Below are positions 1 to 12,224 of a stretch of 64,000 nucleotides of DNA, in pieces. The translations under genes and the position numbers were made by a program. Position 1 is the first letter of the stretch; each line of letters begins with the position of its first letter. Location: the NCBI RefSeq assembly GCF_000247695.1, contig NW_004624854.1:5843234-5907233 (forward strand). The letters are read 5' to 3'. The notes under the pieces are model-generated. The model saw only the letters and a program-made list of their open reading frames with translations, was not told the origin of the DNA and did no database searches. This stretch comes from Heterocephalus glaber (lineage: Eukaryota; Chordata; Mammalia; Rodentia; Bathyergidae).

Positions 1-115
1 GATCTCAACATCATACACTCTGGATCTAGCCACCTCCAAACAGCTCCACCAATGACCACATGAAGCATTGAGGGGGACATCTAGACACAAGCCATAACAA
101 CAAGAATATTAAGAG
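1..115 (-). mobile_element. MaLR-type LTR end, antisense, cut by window edge
   Basis: The stretch ends in a gggggacat motif near position 75 followed by a 'caagccataacaac' motif. That is how the 5' end of an ERVL-MaLR LTR reads on the opposite strand. The other half lies outside the window. The call rests on pattern memory only. Confidence 0.45.
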
Positions 116-763
116 TTTGAAGTGATGGTGACTATCAAATTTTTATAGAGATATTTAGAAAGTCATCTTTATGTTGATTGCATATATATCTTAATTATAC
201 AAATAATTTATGCATTCAATTTTATAATGGAAATATTTTAGCATAAAAGAGGGAAACACTACAACATATAATTTTTCAGTTACCACATTATTATAGCAAA
301 AAATTAAATATAATTTAGAAATCCATAAATAAGGGATTAAATTATAAGACTGCAAAATAGAATGTTCTGTGACCTTTAAAAATTGAGGTAGATGCACATG
401 TACTGATTTATACAGAGGCCAACTATATGCCAGTTGACATATATATATATATATATATATACTGACTTCTACACAGACAAAAAATATGACAATTGTAACA
501 TTATGTGTAACTTGATTTCAATTTTGGTAACTATGTACACATATTCTTATTTACTTATGTCATACCAATAAAAAATTACCAAGCTCAGAATCTACACATA
601 TGGTAGGGTACTCTTTGCAAAACTCAAAGAGACAGTCATAGTATACAATGACTATCTGTTGGGTAGCATCCTCAGTAGGCATGCAACAAAAAGCCTCTAA
701 AGACTCATAGTCTTTGAGTTTGGTATGTTACATTTAGGTAGTTGTAATATTAGGAACTTACTT
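116..763. other. AT-rich intergenic DNA with (AT)n
   Basis: No gene is seen. The stretch is mostly A and T and includes a perfect (AT)n run at 439-461. The open frame at 191-397 on the - strand has low-complexity composition and no recognisable domain. Confidence 0.6.
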
Positions 764-894
764 CCAGGTGTAACCCTAGCACTTGAGAGGCTGAGACAGG
801 AGGATTGCTGCATATTCAAGGCCAGCTTGGAATACTCAGTGAATTCAAGCCTGAACTACAAAGTGAGACCCTGTCTCAAAAAAAAAAAAAAAAA
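764..894 (+). mobile_element. B1 (7SL-derived) SINE
   Basis: The right part of a B1/Alu-like monomer is recognisable: 'gcacttgagaggctgag', then 'caggaggattgctg', then 'gagaccctgtctc' and a poly-A tail at 878-894. The first bases are degraded. B1 elements are rodent Pol III SINEs moved by LINE-1. Confidence 0.85.
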
Positions 895-1524
895 GAACTT
901 ACATTTTTCTCCATTGTACATTTTTGTGTTGAGGGGTTTTGTTGTTTGGCTTCTTTTGTTTTTGTAGAGCATATGTAACATAAACTTCATAAACATGTAC
1001 ATATGTAAGCAGATATGTAAACATACCAGGTGTCCATGACAAATCCATGTAAGAGGAAAAACCATACATGTATAAAACACCCATTGAAGAGATCCCATGA
1101 GTCATGAACATGCAGCATTTGTGCACCTTACCTTGCATGGTGGCGAGGTCACGGCACCAGGCCTGGGCAGAGCTAGCATGAGAACTCCAGAGTTACTGAA
1201 CCCCACCCTCCTCTTGTCTAGGAAAAGGACTGACGTCACTGAGTGGAGGCTGGATGCCTTCTATGACTTCAGATCAATCCACCTGTAGCCAGCCAAATAC
1301 TTTTGGTTATTACAACATCCAGTGTCTCTGTAAAAATATTCTCTGTACATTCCAAGCATTTTTAGATTCCTTGGACTAATTTGTTTTTATTACATTTTAA
1401 GTCTCAGTGGATTTTTTGTATCAGTTTGATTTGATGAGGTCTGTGAAAGCCCTAAATAATGTTAACAACACCCATGTAAACTGGTATCCCACTTCTCTTC
1501 TTAAAGAGACATTTGATCCACTGG
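895..1524. other. Intergenic DNA, nothing recognised
   Basis: I see no gene or repeat family that I can name. Short open frames on both strands here have no domain. Confidence 0.4.
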
Positions 1525-2015
1525 AGGAAAAAGACATGTGTTGTCATCTCCCCAGCACTATAACAAGATACCCGAATCAATCACTTATAAACAGAAAGGG
1601 TTTATTTTTACTCACACTCTCAGAGGTTTCAGCCCATGGTGGACTGTCCCTGTTGCCTTGGGCCTGTGGTAAGGCAGCACATGGCAGAGCAATGGTGCTC
1701 ACCTCACAACCAGGAAAGGAGAGAGAGATGGAGGGATGGAGGGAGAGGAAGAGGAAGGGAGGGAAGAAGGGAAGGAGAGGAAGAGGAAGAAGAAGGAGGG
1801 AGGAAGAGGACGGGGGAGGAGGGGAAGGAGAGGGAGGACGAGCAAGAAGAGTGCAGCTGCTAGGGCCCACATTCTCCCCAAGGGCACATCTCCAGTGACC
1901 TCAAAACCTCCTGCTAGGCTCATCTCTTACAGGCTCCACCACCTTCCAACAGCACCACTCTGGGGACCGAGCCTCAATACACGGGGCCTTTGGGGACTGT
2001 CACGATGCAAACCAC
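1525..2015 (-). mobile_element. ERVL-MaLR-like solo LTR with embedded GGA-rich tract
   Basis: Read on the - strand this has the layout of a MaLR LTR. On the + strand its tail side is near 1555-1600 ('ataacaagatacccga', then 'gggtttatttttactcac') and its head side is near 1985-2010 ('ggcctttggggactgtca'). Between them lies a purine-rich GGA/GAA tract at about 1717-1845. That tract keeps several frames open by composition alone, so the 163-codon frame at 1407-1898 is not a gene. Confidence 0.6.
1717..1845 (+). repeat. Purine-rich (GGA/GAA)n low-complexity tract
   Basis: About 130 bases of almost pure A/G on the + strand built from gga, gaa and agg units. It lies inside the LTR at 1525-2015 and looks like an expanded simple repeat. 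Confidence 0.85.
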
Positions 2016-2280
2016 TGCAAGACTGACATGCTTATTTCATCTTAAGAATCAGAGCTTCTCTCCTTACAGTATTACCCACATTAAAGTGAATATCACGCTC
2101 ATATTCCCCCGCCGCCAAATAGTACCTGTACCCTTGTCTCCTTGTTTTATTAAACTGACTTGCTTCATTTCACATAAATGCATTTATTTTAATTTTGTAT
2201 TTGTGAATTCACAGGCTAATGTGTTTCATTGTATTGTTCCTAATCACTTTAAGTAACTGACTATACAGATACAAGCTCCT

Positions 2281-2485
2281 TAGCCGGGCATGGTGGCACA
2301 GGCATATAATCCCAGCACTCTGGGGGACAGGAGTAGGAGGATTGAAAGTTTGAGCACAGCCTGGGCAACTTGGTGAGACCCTGTCTCAAAATAAAAAAGG
2401 TCTGGAGATGTAGCTCAGTGTAACAGCCTTGGGTTCAACCTCCAGTACCATAAAAGCAAAACAACAAAAACAAAACCCAAAAAAC
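2281..2485 (+). mobile_element. B1-ID composite SINE
   Basis: A B1 monomer (2281-2395, from 'tagccgggcatggtggc' to 'gagaccctgtctc') is followed by an A-rich linker and then an ID-like tRNA-derived unit (about 2399-2450, with 'gatgtagctcagtg' and 'gggttcaacctccagtacc'). The same order occurs at 32210-32425 (+) and 27028-27172 (-), so this is one composite family. B4-type and B1-dID-type SINEs of rodents have this architecture. Confidence 0.75.
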
Positions 2486-3408
2486 TCCTTGTACCTGATG
2501 AACACATCTCATGTTGCATCAGCAGTGTATGCACTATGCTTTTGAGGAAACACTGGTTATGGACATTTGGATCTACTGGAGGAGGGGTGAGTGAAAGAAG
2601 GAATTTAAAAAATAAAAATAATATTGACATAAGGTTACAAAAATATAATTCAATTTAAAAACAACTCCAATGATAGTAAACATTGCTTTTTTGGAATGGT
2701 TTGACTTAGATTTAAATTCACAAATTATTCATATTCTACTTTAACATTTGAATATAATTTCTTCTTACAGATTTTATGTGGTGAATAAAGTTTTATGGTG
2801 CTTTTCTCACATATATTTTTTACTTTGTAGTACTCTAAGAGCTACATTTACTTAACTCTAAGATTGACCACCTCTCTTAAGAATGTATAAATATGAAACT
2901 TGTTCAAGATCTATTATCCATAAATTCATCATTCACTTCTCTCTATCTCACTGACCTACTGCTCTAGGTAGTGATTTGGGGATATGGAGTTGGAGGAAGA
3001 AAGAGTATTTCAGTGGAAATGGGCTTTCCAAGATGCAAAAAGTTAGTGTCTGGACATCAACCATGGACATCTGGGTATTCATTCTGTTTGTCCCTCTGAA
3101 TGAACTTGTTGTTGAATTTGACTTGAGAACTACAAGTCCCAGATGTCTTCATTTTTTTCCCAATAGCTCACATATTGCTTAGATTCTTTCTAAATAGCAA
3201 TGTATGTCCCTGGTATAAAAAAGATCTGGAAGGTCTTACCTGTGGAGGTGGAGCAAACAGCTGCAGGGCTCTGAGGCTGTGGGAAGCTGCACTAAGATGT
3301 CCAGGTCTGTGGTCAGCTGACTTCCACTAAGCCTGCATGCCCTCGGCCAGATACATCGGAAATGAGCAGTGTATGCTTTCTCACCAGGTACCGATAGTTT
3401 GAAAAAGT

Positions 3409-3411
<3 letters not shown>
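2486..3411. other. Intergenic DNA, nothing recognised
   Basis: AT-rich single-copy-looking sequence. Short open frames at 2976-3182 (+) and 2415-2630 (-) show no signal peptide, domain or codon pattern that would support a gene. Confidence 0.4.

Positions 3412-3466
<55 letters not shown>
3412..3466 (+). repeat. (GA)n microsatellite
   Basis: About 55 bases of almost pure GA repeat with one interruption ('gagaaagaga') near 3445. It is likely to vary in length. Confidence 0.95.
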
Positions 3467-3639
3467 ATTCCTTTGATGTCTTTTATTCACATCTACCATT
3501 TAAGTAAGAAGTATCTACATTTTAAATACTTTTTTAAATCATTCTTGTGTCACCAAATCTGTGATTTTGTGGGCTAAAATTTATTTGCTTTCTTTTCCCT
3601 TACCTAACATCCTATTCTGTTACTTCTTATTATGACCTG

Positions 3640-4055
3640 TGTCTAGATTTCCCCCCAAAGACTCATGCAATCACAGGTGGGGCTTTTTTAGAGGTGGCTG
3701 GCTGCTGAGTGTGATGCTGGGATTAAGAATGTGTGTTTAATAAATTAGTCTACTGATTGGTTTGGCATAGTTCTGGTTAGGATTAGGGGTCTCCCATCCT
3801 AAGGGCAGGTAGCCTGGATAAGATATAAGGGACAGAAAGAGGGTTGTCACTTGTTGCTTGGCGCTTGCTGCCTTCTGCCTTTCAAGAACTGTTTTTCTCC
3901 TCTGCGATTCCCCTCTGCCATGCCACCCTGCCTTGGAGCCAGCCAGCTGTGGACTGAAACTGCTACAAACTGTGAGCTAAATAAACCTTTCCTCCATTAA
4001 CTTGTGGGCATCGGGTATTTTGTCTCAGCAACAAGGAAAATAACCAAGACACTTA
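3640..4055 (+). mobile_element. ERVL-MaLR-like solo LTR
   Basis: Sense-strand LTR pattern. It begins 'tctagatttccccccaaag', runs through 'ggataagatataagggac' and 'cagctgtggactgaaactg', then reaches the polyadenylation-type region 'gagctaaataaacctttcc' and ends 'gggtattttgtctcagcaac'. No internal region flanks it, so it is a solo LTR. Confidence 0.65.
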
Positions 4056-4182
4056 GTCTAGTGAATAATTATGTATGCAGGAGCTTTTATTATGAATGAT
4101 GAATAAATTAATCAACAAATGAATATTCTTTTATTATGAAGGAAGGACATGAAACAGTATTCCTTAAATTTTAAAAATTATT

Positions 4183-4291
4183 ATTATTATTATTTTATTT
4201 ATTTATTTATTTATTTTGGTACTGGGGATCAAACTTGGGACCTTACACTTGCAAGGCAGGCGCCGGAACCACTGAGCTAAATCCCCAGCCC
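4183..4291 (-). mobile_element. ID-like tRNA-derived SINE (subfamily A)
   Basis: Read on the - strand it starts 'gggctggggatttagctcag' (A box), continues to a 'gtttgatcc'-type B box and ends 'ccagtacc' before an A-rich tail built of TTTA/TTA units on the + strand. It has the 'ctt-gcaag ... aaggtcc' diagnostic bases of subfamily A. The next SINE begins only a few bases away. Confidence 0.85.
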
Positions 4292-4296
4292 TAAGA

Positions 4297-4385
4297 TTTT
4301 TTTTTTTTTTTTTGTACAGGGGATCGAACTCGGGTCCTTGTGCTTGCGCAGCAGGCGGCGAAACCACTGAGTTAAATCCCCGGCT
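4297..4385 (-). mobile_element. ID-like tRNA-derived SINE (subfamily B)
   Basis: A second ID-like element in the same orientation with an 18-base T run as its tail on the + strand. It has the 'gctgcgcaag ... aaggacc' bases of subfamily B, so it is a separate insertion and not a local duplication of its neighbour. Confidence 0.85.
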
Positions 4386-6388
4386 TAAAAATTATTTTAA
4401 AAGATTTTAGGTTATTAAAATCTCATGTATTTTTCATAATGGTATATAAGTAATCTATTGAAAATTTATAGTTCTGAGACCAGTCATGCTGTTTCATTAA
4501 TTTGTTTCCTCCAAATTCCAATTTAGTGTGTGTATACAAGGAGCATTTATTTTGTTCCCCACAGCATGGCATTCATGAACTTAGATTCTACTCCACTGAT
4601 TTTCATTTTAGTAAAAACCACCTTTGCAGTGCCACATTATGCACCATGGTGTTTGTGTGACAGGTTTTCTAACAAACATCTCAATGTCTTTTTCATACAC
4701 AGAGAATACGAAAAGAGAAAGCTCTTGAGACAGTTTCAACATTGCTCCAACACTGACTTCTGAATCGATTACAGAGCGGCTGATTTCTTGGTTTACCTCA
4801 TCTAGATCAAATCCAAAATCAAGTCCAAAAAATCTGTACTTGGCAGAAAGCTGTTTTTAAAAGCACAAGAGGATCCAAAAGTTTCATTAGGGTAACACTG
4901 GAGAGAATCCTCTAAATTATGCAGAGAGCATCATTTCATTGCCAGGGATGGGCTCCCTGCAGCGAGTTCACAGTGAGTCACATAAGCCTGAGCCATCTGC
5001 AGCTGGCAGTGCTAAGGATTTATATTCTCCAAAACTTGGAGGTATGCAAGCTAGAAAGAATTAAGACAGTTTCTGAAAATACACTTGAATTAAATGTGGA
5101 AGACCCAAAGTGCAGAAGGAATTTAAAAGCTAATAGTGTTATCTTTTGATAATCCTTATGAAAGGACAGGACTGATTTTACTGCATACAAAATAACCAGG
5201 CTTCACACCTAAGCACCAACCTTTGTGTGTGGGGGAGGTAAAAGATCTGGGAAGAACAAGCAGAAACAAAAGCCACAGGTTGTTTTGATTAGATCAGAGG
5301 GCATCATAGAGACCAAGGATAAACTAACTCCTAGGCCCTTAACCTGTTACTCAATAAAAGCAGGATTTATATTTTCTTCTGAGGCAGACTAGGACTTTAA
5401 AACAGTTTTTAATTATTATTATTATTTTTTGTAAAACCTCTGACTTTTCACTTGGGCCTGTGGATGCCCAATAGATAGTTAAAAGCAAAGTAAAGTTTGG
5501 CCTTCATTTTGTATCCATTACTACCTTAAAACTTTGGATGTAGGTATATTAATCATTTAAGAAAAAGTAGCAAAGCAAGCTTTATTAGCCCTAAATTTAC
5601 CAAGCCTAACCCATCTTCCTTCAAGTCTGAGGACATCAAGATAAGAGTAACTAAATTACTTTTCAGGCTTTAAGGGGACATCTAATTACCAACTTTCACA
5701 ATGTCCAGCTCAGACACCCTCCCACAGCAGCACCTCAAGTCTCTAGTCGTGGTCCTGAATCTGTGAACACCTGGAGTCCAGGGAAAGCAAAGCCTTGAAG
5801 ACCAACCCATGATGAGATCATCCTCCTGAGCAGAAACAATCGTCTCAGAAACTCAACTGCCCCTCAAGTCATGAGGATTTCTCCAGAGCTACGAAACTAG
5901 GACTGACCACAGTACCCCTAAAACTAGTCTCCATTCTTTTGTGGATGGGTCAGCCTGGTCCTCTTTATCTGAGTGTGCCCCCGACCCACCTCCGCCAGCT
6001 ACTCAGGCAGGAGTCCTTTCCCTATTTTTTCTTACTTTCTTTTGTTAAGGGGCTGGCTTGATCTTTGTTGGGTCCTTAAGCTAAAGTCCCTTACCATTTT
6101 CTCTTAGTTTTCAAAAAACCTTTTGCCTGTAAATTAATACCATTACTTTACTTTTAATTTCCATGATCACTAAAGCAAGGACTCACACTAGCCAGAGACA
6201 TCTTTACAGGTAAAATAAAACTATACGAAAAGAAAGTTAATGTGAGCTAGTGAAGAATTAGAATGCTATAGAACAAAAATGATTTGACAACAAAAATCAA
6301 GAAACACTGAACAATTTTAAGCTTAAAAAGGATTAGTGTGAAATGAAAACTGAGGTAAGGGTCAAGTAGATTTTAAAAGCCAGATTAA
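4386..6388. other. Intergenic DNA, one GC-richer unclassified patch
   Basis: No gene is supported. About 5690-6040 is richer in C and G than its surroundings and has an LTR-like look, but I cannot assign a family. Confidence 0.35.
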
Positions 6389-6481
6389 TGGGCCGGGGAT
6401 TTAGCTCAGAGGTACTGCCGCCCGCCTCGCAAGCACAAGGCCCTGAGTTCAATCCTCGGTACCCAAAAGAAAAAACAAAAA
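6389..6481 (+). mobile_element. ID-like SINE with target-site duplication
   Basis: A box 'tagctcaga' and B box 'gttcaatcc' are readable, followed by an A-rich tail. The same 8 bases, 'cagattaa', stand directly before (6381-6388) and after (6482-6489) the element, as expected for LINE-1-driven insertion. Subfamily A bases ('cctcgcaagc'). Confidence 0.92.
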
Positions 6482-6489
6482 CAGATTAA

Positions 6490-8002
6490 CATATCCAACA
6501 ATTAAAAGATTCAAATTCTTATACAGATGTATTCTTTGAATATTCTCTGCTTCATGTAAAAAGTGATTATCTTAAAAAGAATAATATCTGAGTACCACTA
6601 TGTCAATGAACTTTCATATTTATACAATACAATGTAAAGTGGAATTATTATAATTAGTAAAAAGCATTTGTGAGGAATAAAGATTACATCAAACTTTAAA
6701 AAGCTGAACACTGTTGTAGAGCCAAAGAATAATGAGAATGACATTTATAATCATGTCATAGGAAAAACTTGCCTGAATTAGAGAAGAATATGGCCTGAAC
6801 TTCTTCAATCATAAAAATAAAAGAGGAACTGACAAAACAAGTTAGTGTGAGTCAACTACAGTGGTCTTGTCAAGGGCATCATCTTTCAAGAGACGGAGGT
6901 GATGAAGTTTCAAATAAAGTAGGAAAAACTACGTAAAATTAACCTCCAGGGATCTAGTTACAGGCACCCTTTCCCCACCCACCCCCACCATGGTTGAAGA
7001 ACCATCTTCGAAAGAACCAAACACACTTCTTCACTTGTTCCTTCACACTTGGAAAACAAATGCCCCACTTACCATGGCCTCGAATGAAATCATCTACTTC
7101 TTTTCAGTTACCAATTGACCACTAGGTTGCAGTCTTAGCTCAGTTGCTTCTTTTAGAGCATCTATTCACAAGCAGTTCATAATTTTAACAGTTAAACAAA
7201 ATTTACTTCTCTTTTAAGACAAAAGCTGATACAAGCTCAGCTTATCCATCAGTTCAGGGCCTACCTAGATTCCATAGCAGATACACTATTTTTTAAGGGC
7301 ATCATAACTCACAAATTTTCCTGCAAGAAGTTCTCAGTTATCTGCAGGCAGCCTCATTACAAAGCATGTGATTATGTAGTGAAAAGAATCATTCCATGGG
7401 TACTTTCAGCTTCTAGTTTCAGTAGAGGACCAATAATTAGGTAATAGGTACATAATTACTGCTCTCTTCATTTCCATTCTTTTCTTGGATCCTCAGGTCC
7501 CCATGTAAGAAATCAGTCTTGCTGATTCCTTAGAAAAGTCCACCTCTCTGTATTCTTTATAGGCATTTTCACTAATAGGATCCCCCCAAAGCCTATATAA
7601 TAGTCATTCTTTAATTCCTGAAGGCATATTTTAAAAGAACTTGACACTCTTTAAAAGGAAAAAACCCAAAGATATACGAAAAATAAGGAAATAAAACAGC
7701 ATCTTATTTGTAATGTGTTTGAATACTTTTAACACTTTTTTGATGCAAGTCCCCGTAATGTTGTACCAGTTCTCTTCCATAAATGATTTATACTTTGTGG
7801 GTTGTTTTGAAGAGGGGACATAGTTATTGCAATTTTTTTCCTGTAGGAAATACTTGAATTTTTTGCTTGGAATATATACTTTTAAATAATTGCCAACAAT
7901 TAATAGAGTATCATGTTATACTTTCCAAATAAGTCATACGTAATGATGTCAACTTCCCCAGATTCATAAAGCATAAACCAACTGGTAGTAATCACATAAA
8001 TA
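6490..8002. other. Intergenic DNA, nothing recognised
   Basis: AT-rich, with no open frame of note and no repeat family that I can name. Confidence 0.4.
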
Positions 8003-8110
8003 GACAACATTCATTAACAGCCTAATACATGCCAGATCTCGTAGTCGGTGTTGACATGTACTGCTTCATTTAATCTGTCCGAAAATCCTGTAAGATGTAT
8101 TTCTTAGCAT
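8003..8110 (-). mobile_element. MIR relic, antisense
   Basis: 'acaacattcattaacagcc', 'catgccagatctcg' and 'cttcatttaatctgtccg' follow the antisense order of a MIR SINE. It is weak and heavily mutated. Confidence 0.4.
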
Positions 8111-8319
8111 GCAACCAATCTCTGCTTTGTGTGGTAGTGCAGGACTTTAAAATGACTGTGAGAGCTGAAACTGCAGAGAGATGCTGTAGCAGCATTAACT
8201 CAATATTGAAAAGTTTGTTAGCTCCGGAAGACAGAGGCTTGCTAAATCCTAACAGTTTACCAGTAATGTCATGAAACACAGAGTGGGTACAAATACACTC
8301 CTTAAGCAGCCCGCATCCT

Positions 8320-8610
8320 TGCACACAGGCATCAGGAAGCTGCTAAGGCGGCCGAAGATGGCCATCCGTGCTAACAAGAAGCGGAGTTACAGAAACCTTG
8401 GGAGTCTGGATGGCTTCAACCAGAGACAGCCCACCCTTGTGGCCTGCAATTCAAGAATAACTTCTTGATTTTATTTGCATCCCTCTGTCCTCCCTTCTCT
8501 GAATATCCCTTTAAAACTTCTTGCTGGCCCTGAGGAACAACATGGACATTAGATAACAGTCCTACATCTTCTCCATCAGTTAAGTTTTTGAATAAAATCA
8601 TCTTCTTTGC
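8320..8610 (+). pseudogene. Possible processed-transcript relic of unknown origin
   Basis: A CpG-containing, codon-like stretch (8330-8470) with an 'aagatggcc' start-like context at 8356 is followed by a UTR-like pyrimidine-rich segment and an AATAAA at 8591. This resembles the 3' part of an mRNA copied into the genome. The reading frame gives only 36 residues after the ATG and I do not recognise the parent gene. There is no clear poly-A tail or target-site duplication, so it may be chance. Confidence 0.2.
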
Positions 8611-9807
8611 CTGAACACATTGTCTCTCAATTTAGCTGGCCTGTCATGTAGCGAGCAGACAGACTCGGGTCCAGTAACAATCTTCAAAATCAAAGGGAAA
8701 AATTAAAATTGTTTCATGACAAAAATTGTCAAATTTTAAAGTTCTCTTATTCTTTTTTATAAATGTATAAGAAAATTACAAATTTTTGTAAAATGAGCAA
8801 GTTAGCATACTATAATTGAAAGCATAGAAAATTAAAATGTTTTATTCTAAGAAAAGAAAAACCAATCAAGAGTAGTTTGAATATTTCCAGGCTTCGTCTT
8901 CCTGTCATAGAGTCAGATTTAACACAAATGAGGAAAGAAGTTGGAATGAAAAAGATAAAGATGTCTCAGAGGAAGTGTTGTTGGTAAAAGACTTCACATT
9001 AAAACAAGTCTTGGACACGTCTGATGACACAGGAAGCACAAAGGATGGGATACTGTAAGCTGATCCAAGCTTAGAAAGAAGTATACAACTTGCCAATACA
9101 TAGAAAAGATGTCTATAATGTATTATAAATCATATGGCAGGAAGAAGGGGACTGTAAGTATTCAAACTACTCTTAATTAGTTCTTCTTTTCTTAAAAGAA
9201 TAAAACATTTTAATTCTCTAAATTATGTACACATTAGAACTTTATAAAGACAGGACAACTGGTACTTATTTTATGTATAAGAACCATTAGAAAAATATAG
9301 CAAATTGCCCAGTATTATATAGCAAGTTAGGGGCTTTCTAAAACTGGCTAAGTCTAGACTGTTTTTATAGGTCAGGTCCACAAGAAACCTGTAAGGTACA
9401 GTTAGTGGGAAAGCTGCCTAATCCATTTTAAAATGCTAATATAGTCTTCATTATCAAAGCTGGTTAGAGAAGAAAAACAAAATTATAGACTACTTTTCAA
9501 TATAAACATAGATACAAAAGTCCTAACCAAAGGATTAACCAAGTGAATCCAACGTACTATAAAGAAAAATAATAACAATACATCAGAAGGGTTCATACTA
9601 GAAAGGCCAGATCTAATGGAGAATAATCACGTGAATCAATCAGCACATGTAGAAAATCAATCTGATGAAAGGCAACAACTATATAATAAAAAGATTTTAA
9701 GAAAACTAGAAAAAGAATTCCCTTAATTCAGAAAAGTTATGAAAAGACTATAGCAAGAATCATATTAATGGAAAAACTTTTGAAGCATTCCCTTACATTC
9801 AGCATTC
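8611..9807. other. Intergenic DNA, nothing recognised
   Basis: AT-rich unique-looking sequence. The 63-codon frame at 8905-9096 (-) has no domain. Confidence 0.4.
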
Positions 9808-9823
9808 AAGAATAAGATAAAGA

Positions 9824-9911
9824 GGGCCAGGGATTTAACTCAGTGGTTTCGCCGCCTGCTGAACAAACACAAGGACCTGAGTTCGATCCCCGGTACCAAA
9901 AAAAAAAAAAA
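9824..9911 (+). mobile_element. ID-like SINE (subfamily B) with 16-bp TSD
   Basis: Starts 'gggccagggatttaactcag', B box 'gttcgatcc', ends 'cggtacc' plus a poly-A tail. The direct repeat 'aagaataagata' with four further near-identical bases flanks it (9808-9823 and 9912-9927). The A box carries a G-to-A change (taactca). Confidence 0.92.
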
Positions 9912-10086
9912 AAGAATAAGATAGAGATACTTTTTATTGACACAAACACTGTAGGTAATGGTCAGTAAAAGACCCAAAATGAATAAATACAAAGAAATAA
10001 GTATTCTGAAGTGTTAATATGAGATTAACACATAAAAATCCCTAGTGCTCCTTTTCTCGACAAAGAATAACTATCATTTACAAGAG

Positions 10087-10543
10087 TAGCTGCTATGGTT
10101 TGGATATGGTTAAGGGTGTCTGTCTTCCAAAGGTTCATGTGCCAGAAGTTTGGTCCCTAGCATGGTGGTGCTAAGACGAGGTGTAAAAGCTTTAGGAGCC
10201 AGTAGGGGGTCGCTAGGTCATTAGGGTGCTGCCCTTGGAAGTAGCTGACGTAGCTCTTCTGAGGCTCTGGTTAGTTTGAGATGGTTGTTATAAAAGAGTG
10301 AAGGTGGCCCCTCCCCAGTCTGTCTGTTTCATGTGTCACCACGTGATCACTTTTCAAATGTGCCCTGCCCTGATTCCATCCCCCTCTGAAGCAGCCAACA
10401 GGGCCCTCACCAGGGCTGAGCAGATGTCAGCTTAGAACCTCTAAGCTTTGAACCTCCCAAACTAAGAGCCAGATAAACCTCTTTTCTTTATACCTAGCCT
10501 CAGATATTTTGCTATAGCAATGAAAAAGGCACTAATGCAGTAA
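10087..10543 (+). mobile_element. ERVL-MaLR-like solo LTR
   Basis: Sense LTR of about 455 bp. Head 'tgctatggtttggatatgg', middle 'ccacgtgatcacttttc' and 'ccctctgaagcagccaac', tail 'ccagataaacctcttttc' and 'cagatattttgctatagc'. This is the layout of the MST/MLT type. No internal retroviral region is attached. Confidence 0.8.
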
Positions 10544-12224
10544 TGAGCCTCCCCTCCCATAAATCTACAGTAAATATGTATGGAAAATGTAAAATATTAC
10601 TAAAGTTTACAAATAAAGCCTAATGGAGGCTATAACCATGTTTTCTTATGCAGAAGTGACAAGGAAATAAATTATTCTAAATAGCAACATGAAAAAATGT
10701 TAAAACCTAATGTTGAGTGAAACAGTAAACAGAACAGGGCTTATATATTACATGTAAAATTTATAAACAAAAATAACATGCATTTTTAGGGTAAATGTGT
10801 GTGTGTGGGTGTGTGTGCACAGACAGACATACACACATGTCTGGCATACACATATCTCTGCTTCTCTATTATCTATTTTTCTATCTATTCCATTTTACAG
10901 ACAAACATTAAAGACCCAGGGAGAATTATTACTAACTGCACAAGTGCCTTAAATGGTAACATAGGCTCGTCCTAAAAGACTTAATCTCTCTAAATACCTA
11001 GCTTAGTTTACCTAGGATTGAAAGAGATGATGCTGGCACATTCACTAGGTTAGAGTAATAATAAAAATCCTCCAAATGGATTCACAGTGTAATATCATAC
11101 CTCTACTTGGGTTTATTAATGCAATATCACTTGATGGCTAATGGACACTGGGCACTTGAGGCTCTGTCTTCTATTTGAGATGATGTACGACTCAGTAATT
11201 TGATTACTAGTATTGGGACTCAGCCATGAGAAGGAATCTGATTTCATTTCTGGGGTGGAAAGAAGCAAAGCAATGAACTTCAACTCAAGTTTTGCTTTGC
11301 TTTGTTTTCAAAGTTGGCATTTCTGTAAGCAGTCAGGGTCACTTGACAGCTCTCGTCCATCTCTTAATTTATAATTTCCTTCATGTTATCAATTTCCTCA
11401 TCTGCCCCTTGTACTCCCAGGTGCTCTATGCTCTCCTAGAGGCCTAAGCCAATGCCCTTGGCATAAAATTAGAATCAGTGTTTTCCAATTGTCTACCAAA
11501 ACCCTTTTGAAAGATTAGGAGTCATAAAGAAAGTTGTTCTCATCTCGCACCCTGTATTTGGCACCTGGGGCATTGTGGAAACCCTATCTTACTTGCTTGC
11601 CCAGCATTCTTAGTCTCCTGCTTATGGTAAATTTACATGTGACAGTTCTGAGAGATGGAAAATGCAGCAAGAGAAAGAGCCAGCATCCATAACAGCTATA
11701 GGACGTGGCCAAAGCATTTCATTCCCCAGACTTTAGCTTCCTAGATTCATGGTTTCTAACTTCTAGATAAGTTTTGAGACTAAGAAAATCTTTTATAATA
11801 AATAGCCATGTTACAGAAGTGACATAATCATTCTATATAAAAGGATGAAGTATATTGTTAATTTTCTTGCCATTCTGTTATCTACGACTGTATTTTTTCA
11901 GCTTATATTTAAATCATTATTATCCATTCATTATTGCACTCTGATTTCAACTTACACCCGAGGAAAGTCTGAGATAATCCAGGATTAGCTATTAGAAAAG
12001 GGCCTTTAAAGAAAACAAAAATACTTAACTCACTCCCTAATGTCCCAAGAGGAACTAGATGCAGATGGAACTGGATGCAGACTGCTGTTTTAGATGGGTC
12101 TGGAAAAAAATGCTCTTTATTCTCTGTGAAAATTTGGATAGTGTTGATACCAGTGAGATACTTGGAGGTTTCTGAGATGATTCACCATCTCACGCTGTGA
12201 CATTTTGCCTGAAATACTGTCATT
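10544..12224. other. Intergenic DNA with a short (GT)n
   Basis: No gene is seen. A short imperfect GT run sits at about 10796-10819. The rest is unclassified. Confidence 0.4.

Noticed and set aside
1407..1898. 163-codon open frame (+)
   Set aside because: More than a third of it is the GGA/GAA tract in an LTR. Several frames on both strands stay open there purely from composition.
6389..6481. tRNA-like gene (A and B boxes), also at the other ID-like copies
   Set aside because: The head resembles a tRNA but is followed by 'ggtacc' and poly-A and is bounded by target-site duplications. It is a SINE and has no cloverleaf acceptor stem.
8271..8468. 65-codon frame as a small functional gene
   Set aside because: No family recognised. 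The mRNA-like features around it are weak, so it is listed only as a possible processed relic.
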